This document shows, in pieces, positions 30,851 to 43,311 of a stretch of DNA of 64,000 bases. This DNA is from Telmatactis stephensoni (taxonomy: Eukaryota > Cnidaria > Anthozoa > Actiniaria > Isophelliidae): the NCBI GenBank assembly GCA_029948255.1, contig JALIZF010001610.1, positions 124,001 through 188,000 of the forward strand, written 5' to 3'. Every line of letters begins with the position of its first letter. Position 1 is the stretch's first letter. The notes beneath the pieces are model-generated. The model worked only from the letters and a program-made list of their open reading frames with translations. It was not told the origin of the DNA and made no database searches. The translations under genes were made by a program, and so were the position numbers.

Positions 30851-31160
30851 TAACATTTTGCTTGATAGTAGTAGTAGTTGTTGAAGTTGAAGTAGTTGAT
30901 GCTTGTGAGAGAGATGATTGAAAATGAACACAAAATGTGCAGTTTTGGTATCATGCAAAGAAAGAAAGCTTTCGATTGGCTATTTGCCGGCAAAGTTTCC
31001 TTTCCCAGTTTGTGACCCTGTTGGGCTGTGTTTTGCATTTTACAAGGAAACGAATGAAAGTAGTTGAAGCCGGTGAGAGAGATGATTGAAAATGGACACA
31101 AAATGTGCGGTTGTTCTGGTGTTTCGTTTCGGTGTTTCGCTCTGTTTAGTACAACCCCTC
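30851..31160. repeat. Diverged direct duplication
   Basis: A block containing GAGAGAGATGATTGAAAATG and ACACAAAATGTGC occurs at about 30890-30950 and again at 31055-31115. Confidence 0.7.
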
Positions 31161-33214
31161 GTGATTGCACTAGACATAATGAAAAGCTGCATGCTTCTAA
31201 TGGTAGGTTTAGGTTACTAATGGTAATGATTTTCTGTGCTTCTGCTTTCAGATTGAATACGATAATAATGAATAATAATGATATTGATTTATGAGAATGA
31301 TTTAGACGTGTTGTTTATTTAATGGTTATCCTTTAAATAAGCTCAGTCGCAATAAAGGATTTTGATAATGAGGTGTATCTCTCTTAAACCCCGCGAGCTC
31401 CGTTATAAGGATTTTAATGAAAATGGAATTATGAGAGAGTAGATGCCACGAAGTTTCAGGAGCTCGTTTATTTGTCTGAGTAATAGTAATTGAACGAAGT
31501 GGAGTGCAATTGGGTTTAAACTGAAACGCGCGATAACAAAATTAAATTGCATGACCACGCAGAACAGGAATGCGATATAAAATTGCCAATTTGACTTTGA
31601 ACCAAAATTGCATGACACTTAGTTGAAATTTCAATTTATTATATCCATTTCAAAATCACGCTAAATTGACTCTAATTCTGTAAAAATGAATATTTGTAAT
31701 TAAAAAAGTCAGTTTATACAAATGATGCAATAAAATGGTGCAATGAGCTGGTACCCAATAGCTGTTAAGAACCATGCAATCAAAGTACATGTGCAGGATT
31801 TTCAAATGGATATAAGAAAGTCTGTTATATTATTCGATGCACTGAAAGCAGTGCTTGTGAATAATCCATTGCTATACAATGTCGTGATTGCACGAGAAGC
31901 CTGTATGAATACTTTCAATTCCCAATTCCCATGTGGTAAAAATGAACACATTTTGTGTGTTATAATACCACATCCCATTTTGACTTCTCATCACTTTATA
32001 ATCTGATATATAATAACTCCTTTTGAGCTAAAGTTTGAATATCTGAAGCCTGGGTACCTTTGTCCAGTGGTGGACAAAGCATTCACAATGGCACTTCTCA
32101 GCTAATGCAACATGTTGAATCAACACAAATCATTGACTCGTTCAGTCTCAATGGCATTTTTGCTTTCAAAACACTGTTTCTCATTTCCCAGTAAGACAAA
32201 AGCCCCTGGAGCTTTTGATATAATAAAGATTAGTTCAAGCTCTTCATGGGGTTGATTCTCCTGATATGGTCTCTTTTGGGGTCTGTTTTCCATAAGATAT
32301 TAAAAAAAGGCTATTCTGCTGAGTTCGATACACTAACTCCCTTTGAGCTAAAGTTTGAATATCTGAAGCCTGGGTACCTTTGCCCAGCAGTCCACAAAGC
32401 ATTTACAATGACACTGCTTATGTAACATGTTAAAATAAGAGGGCTTTTATTTGTGCTAGCACTAGCCACATGCAGTCTTAGACTGCGTATTTTTTTTATG
32501 TGTAAAGTCTATGGTTTCTGAAAAGAGGTACCACTGTGCCAAAAGGTGAATATTTAGAAAACATCAAATAACCATATTATCCTATAACTATTACACATTT
32601 TAGTCAAAAATTACGCTTTTCTAAAGATATCATGACGCCAACATTAATTTTATTGGAAAAATCCTCTGTCAAACATTTTTGTGTTTGTTTTTTTCCCCAA
32701 CCCATCTTAGCGAAGCCGTTTTATCAGTTTTCTCTTTGCTTCACTGAGCACTTCTCGATGAGCTTTGGGTAGTTTTTACCTCTCAAATATCGGCCAGTGG
32801 AGTTTCTGTAAGACGTTAGAGTATTTGGTTTGCAAATTTCCAGTAGAAATGTTCAAGCGTTCTGGTTCAGTTGGACTCTCTTTATAGTACGGAGCTTGTG
32901 AAATAAAGTCCAAAACCTTCTTAGTGTCCACCTCAGTCTTCTTTTGTGTTCTTGGGTTCTTTTGTGCCTCTATAATGATCAATATGTTCTTCTGAGAGAG
33001 AAGAAATCGCAGTAGTTGAACTCTATCGAAACTCGACGATGCAAACGCGCCGGCGGTTTCCCGCTTGTTTCTCAGCTAATTATATATTCAAAAAATATTG
33101 AATTTCATTGGCTAAATTCAAATTTTGAGCAATCTGATTGGCTAATACATTTTATGAAATACCGCTCTGTATTCATATGAAAATCCATGAAATACTGCTC
33201 TGTATTCATAGAAA
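31161..33214. other. Non-coding with a direct repeat
   Basis: A ~90-base block beginning TAACTCC(C/T)TTTGAGCTAAAG is present at 32025-32115 and 32333-32420. No gene recognised. Repeated TCTGTATTCAT blocks occur at 33165 and 33200. Confidence 0.6.
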
Positions 33215-33360
33215 ATGCTTAGCTCTGATTGGCTAATGTGTAATAGTTATAGGATAATCAAGAGTATTCAAGAACTGAATACGCCTTCGAAACGGGGTAT
33301 TCTTGGATATTCAACACGAAAAATATACGTAACGTATGGTAATAGTATTCATTTTGAATT

Positions 33361-33780
33361 CTTATGCATACGCTACATATTTTATATTTCTGTGGTATTT
33401 GGACTTGCATATGTGAAGTATAAATATACCAAGATTTTCAACTCGTATACTCAAGATATCAGAAAATGAATATCCCTGCGGGACTTGAGATGTTGTCATA
33501 TATTCTTGACGAAAATGATACGCGAAGTATGAAATGACGAATACTTATGCATACTTTACGTATTTTATATTTCTGTGGTATTCAAACTTGCATATGTGAA
33601 GTATCAATATACCAGGATTTTCAACTCGTATACCAAAGATATCAGTATAAGAATATTCCTTCGGGACTTGAGATATTATCATATATTCCTGACGAAAATT
33701 ATAGGCGATTTATGTTAGGGCGAGTACTTATGCATACTTGTCGTACTACATATAACTAGATACGAGGATTTGCATACTTA
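33361..33780. repeat. ~184-bp tandem repeat
   Basis: Units start TTATGCATAC at about 33361, 33546 and 33728 (spacing 185 and 182). They share TTTTATATTTCTGTGGTATT, TTTTCAACTCGTATAC and GGGACTTGAGAT. The third unit is partial and more diverged. Confidence 0.85.
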
Positions 33781-35141
33781 AAGAATGAATATACTGGAAT
33801 TTTTGGCAGACATTCTTTAGCTATTTCGGAATGAATACTTGCTACACAACATATTATCTAGTATGCCAGTATTTTAATACAATATATATACATCATGCAA
33901 TGATATGGATACACTACAATCAAATTAAAACTTTTTCATATAGTGTCTTCCAAAAGTATTGGATTTGTAATTACCAGCCCAAACAAACAAATCCAATCTT
34001 TTACTAAGCTGTCTGCATTGCATTTATAATATTCTCATTCACCTTGAAATCAAACAATTGATGATGTTACATAGCTAAACAAGTTGAGTTTTGATGCACT
34101 TTCAATCTTATTTACTACATTTACATCATAATGAATTTACTTGAATAGATCAAAACTAATTTTAGTCTTAATACTTTGGAACTAACTTATGCAATAATAC
34201 AAAAATGCATAAATATTGAGCCACTCCACATTGCAGACCAGCATGAAGATCTCATGGTCACTCCCATGGTACTGCAAATTACAAAGATTGTGCAACAATT
34301 TATACAGTCTGGTATTATTAGACTTATTACATAAATAAAAAAAAATTGCCAAAACTGAATTATTACAAAGTTTAAGACTTAACATTAAAACATGGGAAAA
34401 ACAAAAACAACAACAAAAACAAAGTAAAAAATTCTTGTTGATCCTCAGATATCTAATGATTCCCAGCTCAATTTGAAGTGATCAATGCAATAATGCAGAA
34501 ATATATAAATGTTTCAGCCACTCCACATTGCAGATCTGCATGAAGATCTCAATGGTCACTCCCAAGGAACTGTAAATTACAAAGATCATGCAACAATATA
34601 TACAGCTAGGCATTATTACATAAATACAAATTGACAAAAAAAAATCCAAAGTGCGAAGCCATGACATTCAATTGCAAATCAATTTAGTTGTTAAAAAATA
34701 AATCATTGCTATATTGCTATATAGCTGTATCATTTGTAGAATTTGCAGCAACTTTTGGTCATTTGACTTGTGCAACAGAGGTTGCATTTGTATTATGATA
34801 TTAGAATGCCTTTCATTAACCTATGAAATACACTTTAAAAGCGTATTTAGTACTAGAGTGATTTCAGAAAACCTGTGAAATAGAAAATAGACTAACAGAA
34901 ACTGGTAGACCATATTTCATTTGTTTCCTTTTGTGTCATTATACTATCACACCCTAGCTATTAGTTCTTGTTTCACAGGTTTTTTTTGCTCCAAGTTTTG
35001 CTATTTTGTTCCAGTTCTTTTGTTTCATATTGTATTTATCTGACTATTTCACTCTAACTAGTACACTAAGCCACTGACTACAATACTAAAAAGTTATAAT
35101 TATTATAGCGTATGCAAGTACTAGCTCTCACTGACATTTAA
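33781..35141. other. Non-coding with duplicated block
   Basis: A ~135-base segment with GCCACTCCACATTGCAGA occurs at 34185-34335 and again, about 80-85% similar by eye, at 34488-34625. No gene recognised. Confidence 0.6.
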
Positions 35142-35330
35142 CTACAGCAAAGTTCTTTTCTTGAAGGCTTTGTTTGTAGCAGTGCCAGATTCAGTTGAAC
35201 TCCTTTTATACTGGTTAACTCTTTCCTTGAAGACTTTTCCCTCATATACGATTTCCTTTCTTATAGCATTTAATTTTTCAGTTATCTTCTTTCTTTCCAA
35301 ATCATTTTCATTCTGAAGTATGCATCCTAA
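35142..35330 (-). CDS. Possible terminal exon, coiled-coil protein
   Basis: On the minus strand a splice-acceptor-like TTGCTTTTAG at ~35325 is followed by an open frame of about 60 residues to a stop at 35142. It is rich in Lys, Glu and Asn: NENDLERKKITEKLNAIRKE, then GKVFKERVNQYKRSSTES and a basic KKRTLL end. The pattern suits the end of a coiled-coil or nuclear protein. It could be the last exon of a host gene or of a transposon gene. No other exon was found, so the call is weak. Confidence 0.25.
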   Translation of the reverse strand, partial: LGCILQNENDLERKKITEKLNAIRKEIVYEGKVFKERVNQYKRSSTESGTATNKAFKKRTLL

Positions 35331-36890
35331 AAGCAAACATTTTATAGATATAAGATGCAAAGTATCATTTTGAAAGATTTTGTATCTGGGCATATTTTCA
35401 TGAGTTAACAATCCATGTAGACCGTGACAAAATGCAAGACTCATTATTATGCAATTGTAATTCCAACACAACATCATGGATTCTTAGGTTACTCTACACT
35501 AGGTAAGGACAGTTAAAAGCAATTAACGAGGTGCTGTTGCTCTCGTATTTTGGTAGGATTTCTTCAGCTAATAAAACAGACAAAGTCCTAAATTCATGTC
35601 AGTGTTGTATATGTGATACAGTGAAAAATTGGCGCCAAAAGCCCTCCATTCCTCTTCACAATCGATTACAGACGTCTACACTGAGAAAAACCTAACAAAA
35701 TACCTTTTGTCGTATGTACCTTTCTTTTATCTTGTTTCGTTGCGTCCTTTTAGTAGTTTTTAGCTCAAACAAGAAAAGAAAAACATCCAACAACAACAAC
35801 AACTGTTTCTTAAAATAAATCTTTTCTCTTCAAATGAATTATTACCTAGCGGTAAGTCCAGTCAGTGGTCAACACACAGGAATCCCGTAAAATTTTCACA
35901 ATAAACCAATGAAAACGCGATATTTGATCACGTGGGTAATTTGAATGCCACGCCGTTGCTGTTTTGGGAGGTCATTTTGAGTCAACATTCAAAGTACAAG
36001 GAGATTAAGCGAATATTTTCTACAAAAACCGCTATGTTGAGCCTAAAATATGGCCTACATTAATCTCAAATTGAGGTAGAAAGATTGAGAAAGCTTTAAT
36101 ACATGGTTGGAAAGAAGAACAAGCTTCATGAGAGTACAAATAGTCAGTAATTCTACTCGGAGGGAAGGGACGCTGAAGTCGCTGGTAAGTTGATAAGTAA
36201 TATTGAATGAGATTAATTTACTCTACAAAAAGTCAACTTTTAAACCTTCTTAAAGGAAGGAAGAAGGTCATAAAGGAGATCCTCTTAGGAAGGCCATGTT
36301 TTGATTTCACTATGTCAGGAATATCATTGTTCTTTTGAGTAAATCAGCTGGGGTATAAATACATGTAGCCTGCATATTGAGTTGTGCTCTCTTGGTTGTG
36401 ATTAATGTTTTTAGACGAAAAGATCTTAAAATATATACTTTTATATCTTGTTAGTTAAACTGGAGAATCTTGGATTGCGACTTTAAAAGCGAAGAGGCCA
36501 AAAAAGCTCAAGCATGGGACTGAACCAGTGATCAATGTCTATTTCTTTGAGGTGCTTCATTACTAGAGCTCTATTTGTAGGTCAACTTGTCCTGTGGCTA
36601 CATTGATTGCGAACAGTTGAGTGCAAAGGACACTATTAGACACATTTAAGAAATAGATATATTTATAGTAGTCTATTATCTATTACTGTTCAAATGTTTA
36701 TACCGTCGTGTCAATTGATGTATTTTATACTGTATTTTAATAAAACACATTTCAATGCTATGAATTTATAAATGTGTTTATTTTATTCTTTATGTATTTG
36801 GATGCAGTTATAGGGGCTTTGAAAGGGTAAATAATAAGGCTTTTGCAAAAAAAGCTTGAAAATCTACCGTATTTGGAGGGGATGTTGAGA
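35331..36890. other. Non-coding
   Basis: No gene, clear repeat or RNA recognised. AT-rich. Confidence 0.5.
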
Positions 36891-37140
36891 GGAATACGTT
36901 GAGCATTCAAGAATATTTGTATAATACCAATGATATTCAAAGGGTAGTTCGATAAGAAGATGTCAGGGATTTCTAGTATTCAGGAATATTCGTAACATAG
37001 GACTGAAATTCAGAGGGTGGTTCGCTAAGAAGACGTCAGGGATGTCTAGTATTCAAGAATATTCGTATTATACGACTGATATTCGTACGGTAGTTCGTTA
37101 GGAAGAATTTGACAATGTCTAATATTCAAGAATATTTGAA
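36891..37140. repeat. ~80-bp tandem repeat
   Basis: About three units sharing ATTCAAGAATATT(T/C)GTA and a GGTAGTTCG.TA.GAAGA block, spaced roughly 80 bases. The AATATTC-rich composition resembles the sequence at 33240-33320. Confidence 0.75.
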
Positions 37141-37712
37141 GCATCAACAACGAATTCAATAGAATACAAGACTATGCGTATTTTCTACATGAGGTCAGTC
37201 AAGAGTATACGGGACGAAAATGGAAAAACTGGCTGGATTCGTACCGAGTGATTCTAGCATGACGTTGCATCACTCGGACTTGAATACCATTGAATTTTTC
37301 TGAATACTTAAAATATGCATGTCCATATTCAAGCATATTCTTCTCGAATATTTGCCTTTTTGTACAGTGTACCTTAAAAAACAAAAGATGTACAAGGCAA
37401 AAGCATACTTTTTTTATCTATAACCGCAATTATTTTAGAAAAATAGTAGAGCACAAAGTATACTTGACTATTTGATAATTTTCTAATATTTTTCATTTTG
37501 TTTCTTTATCTATTTATGTAATATTTAAAAAACTCATTAATAATTCATAAGGCAAACAATGAAAATCGCCACCGTGACGAGTGTCTTTATATCTGATAAA
37601 GATTCGGCCTAATTTACATCAACTTTAACCTCGATTTTCTCCAAGATAAATGAAGATATTTTTGAATTTCTTATAGAGAACAACTCTAATATGTGTTGGA
37701 GTTTTTTAAGCC

Positions 37713-37810
37713 GTATAAAGAACTCGAGATCGTGTTTTATCGGTATAAAGATCCTCGCCTACGGCTCGGATCTTTATATCCGATAAAACACTCTCTCTCG
37801 TTCTTTATAC
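37713..37810. repeat. ~98-bp hairpin (MITE-like)
   Basis: Arms of about 45 bases: GTATAAAGAAC at the left pairs with GTTCTTTATAC at the right, and TTTTATCGG.TATAAAGATC pairs internally. A few mismatches lie in the middle of the stem. Confidence 0.85.
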
Positions 37811-38615
37811 TATACATAAGTGTTTCAGTTTGTTCCGGTAGTGTTTAGCTTGCGCTGCAGCCGTAAATATACGGGGTAAATAAATGGTATATTAAACAGT
37901 GAACATTTATAAAAGCCGTACGCCAGATACATTTTTACACTTTTATCTAAATTTCATCTCACAATTTGGACAATGCATGATACAGGAGGTATGATACAGT
38001 TTCAACTGGTTTTTATTCCAACAGAATTTATAATATCTGCCATATATAGTACACACAAGAATGTTGATTTCACATTGAGGGTTGTGAGTGGTCTAGATAA
38101 TGAGACAACCATTTAAATGCCATCATTTATCTGACCGTTTTTACGCTCTGACGCATTTCACAAGATTTGACGGCTTCTTTATTGTGCATATGGGGTACTT
38201 CATCTACTATGAGTGGAAGCCGGTTGCTGGCCCGGTTCAACAGGTTGGTTTCATCTGATTCTTTTTCCTAGTACAAAAACCAAAGAAATCAGAGGTGGGT
38301 AAGTATTAAGGGTGAATGGCGCTTTCCTCCTGATAAAATCCATGTACTGAAAATCTATGGAGCGGATAATAATAATAAATAATAATAAAAAGTATTTTAT
38401 ATAGCGTCAATATCCAACAGTTCAACAACGCTTTGCTACTTCCCAGTTTAAAAAGGTTAAAAAGTTATTTTAAATTTTAAGTTTATCAATGCAGTTATTT
38501 TTGTAAAATATATATATATACATACACAAGCATTACATAATTCATTACAAACATGACTTCAGTTTAGATTAAAATTTAAAAAAATATATTTATTAAGAGT
38601 TAAATTGAAAATTAA
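37811..38615. other. Non-coding; LINE 3' tail region
   Basis: Includes an (AAT)n-type tract at about 38365-38395 and AT-rich sequence left of the LINE stop; parts are probably its 3' untranslated region. Confidence 0.5.
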
Positions 38616-40250
38616 TTAATTAATACTGTATGCCTTTTTAAAAAGAAAAGTTTTAAGTTCGCGCTTAAAACAGGAAATATCCAGACATTGTCTGATGTCT
38701 GAAGGAAGGCTGTTCCATAGCTCAGGAGCAGCATTTGAAAAAGCTCGTTTGCCATACGATTTTAGTCTGAAAGTACCTCTGGTTAAGAGATTAGATGATT
38801 TAGATCTAAGGGAACGAGGTGGAACATATGGCTTTACAAGTTCACTAAGATATGAAGGAGCACAGTCATTTAAGGTTTTGAAAGTAAGTAAGAGTATTTT
38901 GTATTCGATACGTTGCTCAACAGGTAACCAATGTAAGCGATAAAGAACAGGTGTTATGTGGTCATGTTTGTGACAACCAGATACTAGACGTGCTGCAGCA
39001 TTTTGAACTCGCTGAAGTTTTTGAATAAGGTATTTAGGCATCCCATACAACAGAGAATTACAAAAATCAAGTCTAAATAATTGCATGGACAAGTGTTTCA
39101 CATGCTTCAAATGAAATAAATTTTCGGATTTTCCAGATGTTTTTAATGTGAAAAAAGCAGGACTTACACATAGAAGTGATCTGGTTTTCTAGAGACATTT
39201 TTCCATCGAAGATAACACCAATATTACGAATTGTTTACTTCAGAGATATATCATGGCCACAACACCTAAGGGAATCAAAAGGTGGTCGAGGGCGATGAGC
39301 AGCCGACAGCAGTAAAACCTCAGTTTTATCAGTGTTTAGTTTTAACTTGTTGTTCATCATCCATTTATCAATGTCACTAACACAAGCCTCAACTTTGCAT
39401 TTGGCAAATTCCATTTCTTCCAAAGAGGATGTTTCAAATGTAATATATAGCTGAGTATCATCAGCATATAAATGGAAATTGATACAGTGTTCTCTCAGAA
39501 TGTCCCCAATTGGCGACGTGTACATCAGAAATAAGATCGGACCTAAAATAGAACCTTGAGGTACGCCACACTGAAAAGAGCGACTGGTAGATACTCCTCC
39601 CTGAACGCTGACCTGAAAACTCCTATCACTGAGGTATGATTCAAACCATTTGAGGGCAAGTCCATTAACACCAAACCTCGGAAACATCCTTTCTAACAAA
39701 ATATCATGATTAACCGTATCAAAAGCTGCAGAAAGATCCAGCAATACTAGAAAAACGGAACGATGCCCATCAATCGCTTTCAAAATATCATTCTGTACCC
39801 TTAACAAAGCTGTCTCAACACTGTGATATTGCTTGTAAGCAGACTGGAAAGTCTCGTGTAAGTTGTTTCTATCCAGGTGTTCAGTGAGCTGAGTAGCTAC
39901 AACTTTCTCAATTGCTTTTGAAATGAACTTTAGGTTTGAAATAGGTCTGAAACTCGAAAATTCCTCCGTAGACATGCCTTGTTTCTTGAGAACAGGTTTT
40001 ATGATAGCTTTTTTCAAATTGATTGGTAAAGTTCCAGAAGATATTGACAAATTTACAATCTTAGTTATTATCGGAAGGAGAGGTTCAAAACAGCTTTTCA
40101 GGATCTGACCTGGGACAGGGTCAAGATCACAAGACTTAGACATTGAAGGAGTGATGAGCTTAGAAAGATCCATACATGAAACCTCTCTAAAAGTTGAAAG
40201 ACAATCATCAACAACCAGTATTCAACCAGTATCAACAACCAGTTTCGGTT
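38616..40250 (-). pseudogene. L2/CR1-type LINE reverse transcriptase, 5'-truncated
   Basis: From about 40220 the frame begins in mid-protein (CLSTFREVSCMDL). RT landmarks: PVPGQILKSCFEPL, LKKAIIKPVLKK, FRPISNLKFISKAIEKV, motif A LVLLDLSAAFDTVNHD, motif B CGVPQGSILGPILF, motif C FHLYADDTQLY, then the thumb (MNNKLKLNTDKTEVLLL). A stop sits at about 39235 and a frameshift near 39080. The C-terminal region follows: RVQNAAARLVSGC, LHWLPVEQRIEYKILLLTFK, FSNAAPELWNSLPSDIR, ending at 38616. The C-terminal LTFK.L...AP.YL pattern is typical of L2-like LINEs. The endonuclease is lost by truncation. The element copies RNA by target-primed reverse transcription when intact. Confidence 0.88.
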
Positions 40251-40918
40251 AAAATAGGACTATCAGATATGTTGTCAAAAGCAGTCTGAATAACTTTATC
40301 AGCCCTTCGTATATCCGCGTAGGGATGAGTTCTAAGGCGTTGGAGTTTGTAACACGTCCTCCATCATATATAAACTAGACGCTAATGAAGCGTGAAGTCG
40401 GGCTACTTGAGCGTAAAATTGTTTGTTGTTTGCAGTGCGAAGATAAACACTTGCGACGTGAGAAAGTTAAGTGCTGAAAGTTAAGTTAACATAGAAAGTT
40501 AAGTGCTGCGAGCAGAAAACAGCTGGTGTATCCACGTTAGCAGAACTGTTCCCCTAAAACTCACGAAAGTACACCGCTTTCTCTGATATATGAAATGTTT
40601 CTTGTCTATCTCTTGTGCGTTGTGTGACGAACATTGCTAGTTGACCTTCAACGGTTGAACTACAAAACATAATTCTCCAGGATCAGTGTCGAACACACAC
40701 TATGACAGTTCAAAATATTTAGCACTTTGAGTAAGAGTAATTTTTCAAACAATCACAAACGGCTAGCGTTGGCGGCAATGATTATAAAACTAACTGATTT
40801 TAAAAAGCTAGTTGCATCACGGTCAAAGATACAGAAGATACCGCATTGTCTACTGTATTTGACGCTTTATAGTATAAAATTTTCTTTCATAGGGTAACCA
40901 AATATATTGCAGAGATTC
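40251..40918. other. Non-coding
   Basis: No gene. A short direct duplication (CAACCAGTATtCAACCAGTATC) lies at the LINE truncation point, 40213-40243. Confidence 0.5.
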
Positions 40919-41245
40919 TCAGTGCGACCTCACTTTATACTTATTATCTTGGCTTGAATTGATTGGGCCCGTAGACGAGCTTCGATTCGAACAGTAACAC
41001 GCAAAATGACCCGTAACAGAACATTGCCCTCTCGAAAAAATATCACTTAGCATTTTGTGACTTTCATTTTTGTCACTGTCATTTGTATTGTCATTTGAAA
41101 TTTTTTTGCTATGATCATCATCGATCTGGTGTGAACTAGTGAGAACTCGTTTTAGCTTGTTTTCCATATCAGACACAAGTAGACATGTTGAACATGTTAG
41201 ACAGTCCTTGAAACAACCCGGGTCGAAATGTACGCTCATAGACAT
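40919..41245 (-). CDS. Unrecognised 108-residue open frame
   Basis: Starts at an ATG in a sensible context. The first part is Cys-rich (FDPGCFKDCLTCSTCLLV), the middle is Ser/Asp/Asn/Lys-rich, and the end has two more Cys (FACYCSNRSSS). No known domain is evident. It may be a small host gene exon or chance; there are no clear splice sites, poly-A signal or neighbours to decide. Confidence 0.2.
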   Translation of the reverse strand: MSMSVHFDPGCFKDCLTCSTCLLVSDMENKLKRVLTSSHQIDDDHSKKISNDNTNDSDKNESHKMLSDIFSRGQCSVTGHFACYCSNRSSSTGPINSSQDNKYKVRSH

Positions 41246-43093
41246 CTTTTAGTGTGGGTCTATCACGGACGGTGTGTGCATTTGTATGTGATTTGAGCGT
41301 CTTTATAGCAGGTAATTTCTTCGACATCTTCTATAAAAGTCTTGTAAACATATATCTTCCATTCGCTCCCTTCTCGAAGTTCGATCGGCATGTGGCTATC
41401 GTAAGACATGAATGGGATCCCTGTTGTCGAGTTCGTAAAGCATCATGGGAGGACTAAACGCGACGTGACAGAAGACCAAAAGGTAGAACTAAAGTCGGGC
41501 TAGCCGCCCGACTAATAACAACACTTTAACTTTGCCCACTGTGTTTTGCATGTCACAAAGATTAATCCACTTATCATACTCCATAACTTCATTACATACA
41601 AAAATCGAGCCCTCTCCTCTAGAGTTCGATAATCCACCTATTTATTTATTTAAAAAAACACCATTGTCCATTGCACAGTCCTAATACCACTATTAAAGCA
41701 TTACTGAATTATAATACCCTTTTTTATCCCATTTTTTTTTGTCATTTTTATCTAAAAGTTGCATTTTGTATATTATATACATTATTTACAACTTGTTTTG
41801 GCATTAACCGGAGACATGACATCGTAGGATGGCTTCCTTTGCAGACGTTGCATTTCTCTGAAAGGAGTATAAATTGTATCATTTATTGTTGTCTTTATAA
41901 ACATACAAGTAAGAACTTTTAATTTCGAAAAAAGCTTTGAAGGAAGCAGTATACTTATAGAATCAAAGGATCCAAACGTAGTTCAGCCAAAAACGTTGAC
42001 TTACTCTTTAGAAATACACCAACAAACTAAAGTTAGATGTCCTCGAAAACCCAGGGTGTAACGCTTTTGGTTTCCGAGGACGAAAGTGAGATCACCTATA
42101 AAATTAATAACTTTGTTTGCTTTCACACTTTGTTATTGAAAACTGTATTATTATACCCATTCAAAGGTTCTTACGTTTTGGTCCAATTCTGTCCTGTAAA
42201 TCCCCTTGTTGCTTCTCTACTCTTCTTCTGTACCATCTTCTTTTGTTTCTCTCTCGTCTTTTCTCTTCGATTGAGGAAAGTCTGTCTACCTCCTCTCTTA
42301 ATCTCTTCTCCTCGAGTTCTCTCATTATTTTCTATTTCACTGTTTCATTCTGCTCTTCCCTCCCTATCAATCATCTCTGGTCTGGCATTATCTCTTCTAT
42401 CCCTTATCTCTCTTCCTCTTCTCTCTATTGCTCTTTCTCTTGCCTGCCTATCTCATCTTTGTCTCAAATTTTCATCATAAAATTCTCGATCTGAAAAGAA
42501 AGAGAAATGCTAAAAAAATATTATCCATGAATATCATGTCTAAATTAAGATTTTGGTTTTTAGGAGAACAATCATCACATTTGAGAATTGGATACTACTT
42601 TCAAAATGTCTACTGTGACCCTTTCATTGTGAACAAGGGTGGAAGTTTGCTGACATAGGAGCTCCAGTCAAATTAATTGGGTATTATGTAATTTAAATAC
42701 CGCCTTCTATTCGTAAAATAATTCACCAAAACTGAAATGTAAACCCAACAAGTTAATTGAATACAAATGGAATATGTAAGGCTTCATATCTAATAACAAA
42801 AATAGTGTAAGAATTATTTTTACTGCAACACCGAAAAGATGAAAAAACTTACCAGTTTCCATTGATATGACAGACATGCATCTATGGTCTTTGTTTATGA
42901 CACAAGATTAGTGTTGATCTAGAATGATAGACCAACAATTCAATACAAACTGATGTTAACACAGTTTTAGTACTGTGAAAGATATTCATAGAGTGGTTTT
43001 CCGGCGACCATGAAATGAAAATGAAAATCTAGTCTGTGGTAGATGAAAATGAACAATAGAAAACAATGGGCTTCATATCTACTACTAACTATT
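41246..43093. other. Non-coding, pyrimidine-rich patch
   Basis: A CT-rich region at about 42225-42480 gives Ser/Leu/Phe-rich open frames that are composition artefacts. Nothing else recognised. Confidence 0.5.
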
Positions 43094-43170
43094 AAGCTCC
43101 ATCTACATGAGCAATTTTTCCTTGACAAGTTTTCCTTGAGAAGAAAAAATTGCTCGTGTAGATGCAGCTT
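43094..43170. repeat. ~77-bp hairpin
   Basis: AAGCTCCATCTACATGAGCA at the left pairs with TGCTCGTGTAGATGCAGCTT at the right with two or three mismatches, around a short T/C-rich loop. Confidence 0.85.
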
Positions 43171-43281
43171 TATGTAGTGAGCTCACTTAATCCCTGAAAT
43201 AGTTACAACATTAGTAGACCTTATTTCTATTGTTTTCTTTTGTGTCTATCTGACTATTTTGCATTAACTATTAGTTTTTGT

Positions 43282-43311
43282 GGTTACTGGCTTGTATGCA
43301 AGCCAGTAACC
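43282..43311. repeat. Perfect 13-bp-stem hairpin
   Basis: GGTTACTGGCTTG, loop TATG, CAAGCCAGTAACC. Confidence 0.95.

Noticed and set aside
42036..42494. Two long Ser/Leu/Phe-rich open frames
   Set aside because: Overlapping frames in a CT-rich tract with no start context, splice sites or domain.
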